Assembly (NCBI GenBank): GCA_038214135.1
Contig: JBBQSD010000134.1
Span: 1 to 16,807 of the forward strand
Length of the DNA stretch: 16,807 bases
Source: JANLSE01 sp038214135
GTDB taxonomy: Bacteria; Chloroflexota; Chloroflexia; Chloroflexales; Roseiflexaceae
Reading direction: 5' to 3'
Made by a program: the position numbers and the translations under genes. Below are positions 14,264-16,807 of the stretch, piece after piece. The notes beneath the pieces are model-generated. The model was not told the origin of the DNA and did no database searches. It saw only the letters and a list, made by a program, of their open reading frames with translations. The first letter of the stretch is position 1. Every line of letters begins with the position of its first letter.

Positions 14264-16504
14264 CTATTGCCCATATTGTTTACATATACGCCGAATGAAC
14301 TGGCCGATTGTGCGGCGGGTGCTATAGATCCGGCGATCCAGGCGTAGCACGGCTGCCCGTATTCCAGCAAGCCTCGTCAACAGCCGCCCAGCCGACGACC
14401 AGCGTAGGGCCAGGGCCAAGCGAACGGGCGCAAGCCGCCGTAATCGTCGATCAAGTTGTTCGTGTTCGATGGACAGTGCTGCACTCGCAAGCCCAACCCC
14501 CAATGCAACCGGTGGGCGCGGTTGTTTCTGACTGAGCATGGTTGCGCGATCAAGGGCTGTTCGTACATGGGCAAGACCAACGCTTGCGCTGAATGATTGG
14601 CTGATTCGGACACGAGCTGCCCTGCTCATGGTTTGGCGCTGTTCTGGCTGTTCGATCAGTGTTCGCAACGCGGCTGCATAACGCTCGATCTCGTGTTGGC
14701 CGTGGTCGATCAGGATACCACAGGTTGGCAGAACCAATTCGGCATGCCCGCCGACCTGTGCTGCAACCGGAACGACACCACTGGCCATGGCTTCGTAGAG
14801 TGTGAGTGCGATGCCCTCGCGCTGCGATGGCAGCAGCAGAATATCGGCGGCGGCCATCAGTTCGCGCACACGGGCATGTGGCTGGTTGCCAAGCATGCGA
14901 ACCTGTGGGTGCATGCGATTCTGGCGCAGAAACAGGCTCAGGAATGCCCGATCCTCACCATCGCCGATGATCAGCGCACAGAATGGGGTAGCAGCCTTAC
15001 GCAGCGCCAGCAAAATCTGGGCGGCGAGGCGTGGGCGTTTTTCTGCCGAAAGCCGGGCGACGAACAGAATCAGGGTTTGTTCCTGAGGAATGCCCAATTC
15101 TGCACGAATCCGCAGGCGCGCAGATGGATCGGGCCGCCAGTGCTGATCATCGGTGCCGACATAACAGATCTCGGTTCGATCCGGATCAGCCCCTAATTCG
15201 GCAGTAATCTTCCCAAGATGCCTGGAGGTGACACCATGCAGATCGAGTAGTTGGTCGTGATCGGCGGCGACGCGGGCGAAGCCGCCATGGCGCTGTTCCT
15301 GTTCGGCGTGGACGAAATCCAGATAGGCGACATGTGGGCAGCGCGAGCGCAGATAGGCCAGCAGATTGTAGGCCAACAGGCTGTTCGAGATGAAGACATG
15401 GGTGATGTTACGTGATTCAATCAGGTAGTGCAGGAAGCGCGGGGTATCGCCGGGGGCCAGGAAACCAGGCAGATTGAAGACATCGCTGGTGATCCGTTCG
15501 AGATCGGGAAGCCAGCCATGCGCCAGATCGCGCGTCAGGCAAACAGAGACCTGATCGCCGCCATCAATCAGGCCAGCGGCCAGATCGAGTGCATAGCGAT
15601 CCGCGCCGCCTGGCGAGATCGATGGCAACAGTATCAGGATGCGCCGTTGGCCCTGGGTTGCAAGCCGATTATGGAAGGGCAGCAGATTGGGAATAATCGG
15701 ATACGGATCGCTAGTTGGGTCGGGCAGGCGTGGCGGGCCATCGCGGAAGACCTGTGGGTAGGTAGCGCGTAGCTCGGCGCGCAATTGCGGAATGGCCTGT
15801 GGGTCATCGCGGAATTGCCAGCGGTAGCTGGTATAGGCTTGTGCTGGCTTGCGGCGATCCCAGATCAGATATTCGGGCAGATCGGTACCCCACATGCCAG
15901 ATGCTGCCGCACGAACCCAGAACTCCCAATCCTCCATTCCCTGGCGGCGTTGCTCATCGAAGCGGCCAATCTGCTCGAAGGCAGCGCGGCGAATAAGCGC
16001 CTGTGAGCTACAGGTATTATCGTATGGGAAGATGACCCGTGAGCCGAAACCACGCCGTGAGCGCGATTGCTGGTGGCCAAAGGCCACATTCCAGGAACTC
16101 ACAAATGCCGCCTGTGGTCGGCCAATCAGAAACCAGGTTAGTTTTTCGAGTGCCGTTGGTGCCAGCAGGTTATCGCTATCGAGGAAGAAGATTAACTCAG
16201 CGCGGGCAGCAGCAACGCCAGTATTACGCGCTGCCGATGGACCAGCATTTTGCTGATCGATGACACGAATGCGTGGATCGGCGCTACGAAATGGCAACAG
16301 CACCCGTAGCGATTGCGGATCGGTGCTACCATCGTTGACAATAATCCATTCCCATTGTTGCAGGGATTGGCCGAGCAGCGATTCGGCGGTTTCGAGAAAT
16401 AATGGGCCAGTATTGTAATAGGGTGTGACAATACTGACGGCTGGGGGTGCAGCCGGATCGGCGGGCCGATAGTGGCAGAGCGATTGATTGGGGCGATGTG
16501 TCAT
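14264..16504 (-). CDS. GT2-GT4 fused bifunctional glycosyltransferase
   Basis: A 746-residue fusion of two glycosyltransferases. The GT2 part (about 20-280) has VSIVTPYYN (23-31), VNDGS (56-60), NAGPSAARNTG (86-96), DSD (109-111) and MEDWEFW (190-196). The GT4 part (about 286-655) has ILLPSISPGGADR (291-303), FVARLSAEKRP (481-491), IIGDGEDR (512-519) and the E-x7-E pair Glu563/Glu571 in EGIALTLYEAMASG. A Lys/Arg-rich amphipathic C-terminal tail (about 675-746) may anchor it to the membrane. Two sugars could be added in succession to one glycan. An in-frame TGA lies just upstream of the ATG at 16504, and no ribosome binding site is visible before it; a GGAGTCA array begins 16 bp upstream. It probably contributes to the same surface glycan as the minus-strand genes further left, but it is not in that operon. 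Confidence 0.85.
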   Translation of the reverse strand: MTHRPNQSLCHYRPADPAAPPAVSIVTPYYNTGPLFLETAESLLGQSLQQWEWIIVNDGSTDPQSLRVLLPFRSADPRIRVIDQQNAGPSAARNTGVAAARAELIFFLDSDNLLAPTALEKLTWFLIGRPQAAFVSSWNVAFGHQQSRSRRGFGSRVIFPYDNTCSSQALIRRAAFEQIGRFDEQRRQGMEDWEFWVRAAASGMWGTDLPEYLIWDRRKPAQAYTSYRWQFRDDPQAIPQLRAELRATYPQVFRDGPPRLPDPTSDPYPIIPNLLPFHNRLATQGQRRILILLPSISPGGADRYALDLAAGLIDGGDQVSVCLTRDLAHGWLPDLERITSDVFNLPGFLAPGDTPRFLHYLIESRNITHVFISNSLLAYNLLAYLRSRCPHVAYLDFVHAEQEQRHGGFARVAADHDQLLDLHGVTSRHLGKITAELGADPDRTEICYVGTDDQHWRPDPSARLRIRAELGIPQEQTLILFVARLSAEKRPRLAAQILLALRKAATPFCALIIGDGEDRAFLSLFLRQNRMHPQVRMLGNQPHARVRELMAAADILLLPSQREGIALTLYEAMASGVVPVAAQVGGHAELVLPTCGILIDHGQHEIERYAAALRTLIEQPEQRQTMSRAARVRISQSFSASVGLAHVRTALDRATMLSQKQPRPPVALGVGLASAALSIEHEQLDRRLRRLAPVRLALALRWSSAGRLLTRLAGIRAAVLRLDRRIYSTRRTIGQFIRRICKQYGQ

Positions 16505-16519
16505 AGAACCAATTATTCA

Positions 16520-16543
16520 GGAGTCAGGAGTCAGGAGTCAGAA
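16520..16543. repeat. Three GGAGTCA units plus GAA
   Basis: Three perfect tandem copies of GGAGTCA followed by GAA, beginning 16 bp upstream of the fusion gene start. It is the longest perfect run of this family in the window. Confidence 0.95.
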
Positions 16544-16567
16544 TGCAGCACCACGAAACCTGAAGGC

Positions 16568-16594
16568 AATCCTGATAATCCTGGCAATTCTGTG
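16568..16594. repeat. Degenerate 9-bp triplicate (AATCCTGnn)
   Basis: AATCCTGAT, AATCCTGGC and AATTCTGTG are consecutive 9-base units. This is short and imperfect and may be chance; it is noted because it sits among other repeats in a 250-bp gene-free interval (16505-16754). Confidence 0.4.
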
Positions 16595-16647
16595 CAGTAT
16601 GCAAGCGAACGGCCTATTTTAACATAATGGCGATGATCGGCGGTGTA

Positions 16648-16669
16648 GGGGCGGTTCGCGAACCGCCCC
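16648..16669. repeat. 22-bp perfect palindrome
   Basis: GGGGCGGTTCG (16648-16658) is followed directly by its exact complement CGAACCGCCCC (16659-16669), with no loop. It resembles dispersed GC-rich palindromes in Chloroflexota intergenic DNA. Its position about 85 bp before a probable transposase start suggests a link to a mobile element end. Confidence 0.9.
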
Positions 16670-16690
16670 CATGCGCATTAAGCTAACAAC

Positions 16691-16754
16691 GAGCGTGCAT
16701 CTGTGGCATGATGGATGGAATTCGACCGCCACCATCACAACCAGGAGCACGCTC
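16691..16754 (+). promoter_or_regulatory. Inverted repeat next to transposase ribosome site
   Basis: GAGCGTGC (16691-16698) is complementary to GCACGCTC (16747-16754), which ends at the ATG and overlaps the AGGAG ribosome site (16743-16747) by one base. In RNA read from outside, this 8-bp stem could block translation, a control known in other insertion sequences. Confidence 0.4.
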
Positions 16755-16807
16755 ATGACCATGATAGATCAGGTTGCCACTGCCATGCAAGCGATTTTGA
16801 CCACCAC
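16755..16807 (+). CDS. Partial gene start, probable transposase
   Basis: Seventeen codons (MTMIDQVATAMQAILTT) are seen before the window ends. AGGAG (16743-16747) lies about 7 bases upstream of the ATG, so this is a good start. The N-terminus resembles the start of IS4-like transposases known in Chloroflexota, but 17 residues cannot prove this. Flanking palindromes support a mobile element. No terminal inverted repeat or target duplication can be established from one end. Confidence 0.4.
   Translation, partial: MTMIDQVATAMQAILTT

Noticed and set aside
16648..16669. 22-bp palindrome as an intrinsic terminator
   Set aside because: It has no loop and no T-run on either side, and no gene ends just before it on the plus strand.

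Overview
The window looks like chromosomal DNA of a filamentous or related member of the Chloroflexota (class Chloroflexia). This is inferred from protein character: a sigma factor of the divergent type with a short region 4 seen in that phylum, a paired anti-sigma factor with a Cys/His-rich N-terminus and a carboxypeptidase-regulatory-like tail, secreted hydrolases with a 'YLP' motif after the signal peptide, and many dispersed short repeats. No rRNA, tRNA or CRISPR array is visible.

Layout. (1) 66-725, minus: a CvpA-like membrane protein, divergent from (2) GAPDH at 880-1923, plus, which has a clear extended -10 promoter. (3) 1934-3644, minus: a sigma factor followed by a zinc-binding anti-sigma factor, with a 20-bp RNA hairpin between them. 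The anti-sigma gene ends only 10 bp from the GAPDH stop codon. (4) 3859-10027, minus: a tight four-gene unit transcribed in the order methyltransferase, GT4 glycosyltransferase, polyprenyl-phosphate sugar-1-phosphate transferase, and large GT-C-like membrane protein. Junctions are GTGA and TAATG overlaps and a 6-bp gap, and one extended -10 promoter lies upstream. (5) 10145-13025, plus: two tandem paralogous secreted clan GH-A-like glycoside hydrolases, divergent from the glycan unit. (6) 13128-16504, minus: a GT2 glycosyltransferase and a GT2-GT4 fusion, separated by a 221-bp interval holding a 7-bp tandem array and a large palindrome. (7) 16505-16807: repeats, a 22-bp perfect palindrome and the first codons of a probable transposase.

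Working model. The minus-strand genes would start a glycan on a lipid carrier (phosphosugar transferase), extend it (GT4, GT2, GT2-GT4), methylate a precursor or end group (methyltransferase) and modify or transfer it outside the membrane (GT-C protein). The secreted GH pair would act on this or another surface polysaccharide. No flippase, polymerase, chain-length regulator or exporter is present here, so the pathway is only partly encoded. The sigma/anti-sigma pair lies just downstream of the glycan unit on the same strand and could regulate it, but no shared promoter motif was identified.

The most interesting signals are the two families of 7-bp tandem repeats confined to intergenic DNA, the loss of conserved active-site residues in one of the two hydrolase paralogs, and the hairpin between sigma and anti-sigma genes, whose two mismatches become G-U pairs only in minus-strand RNA.
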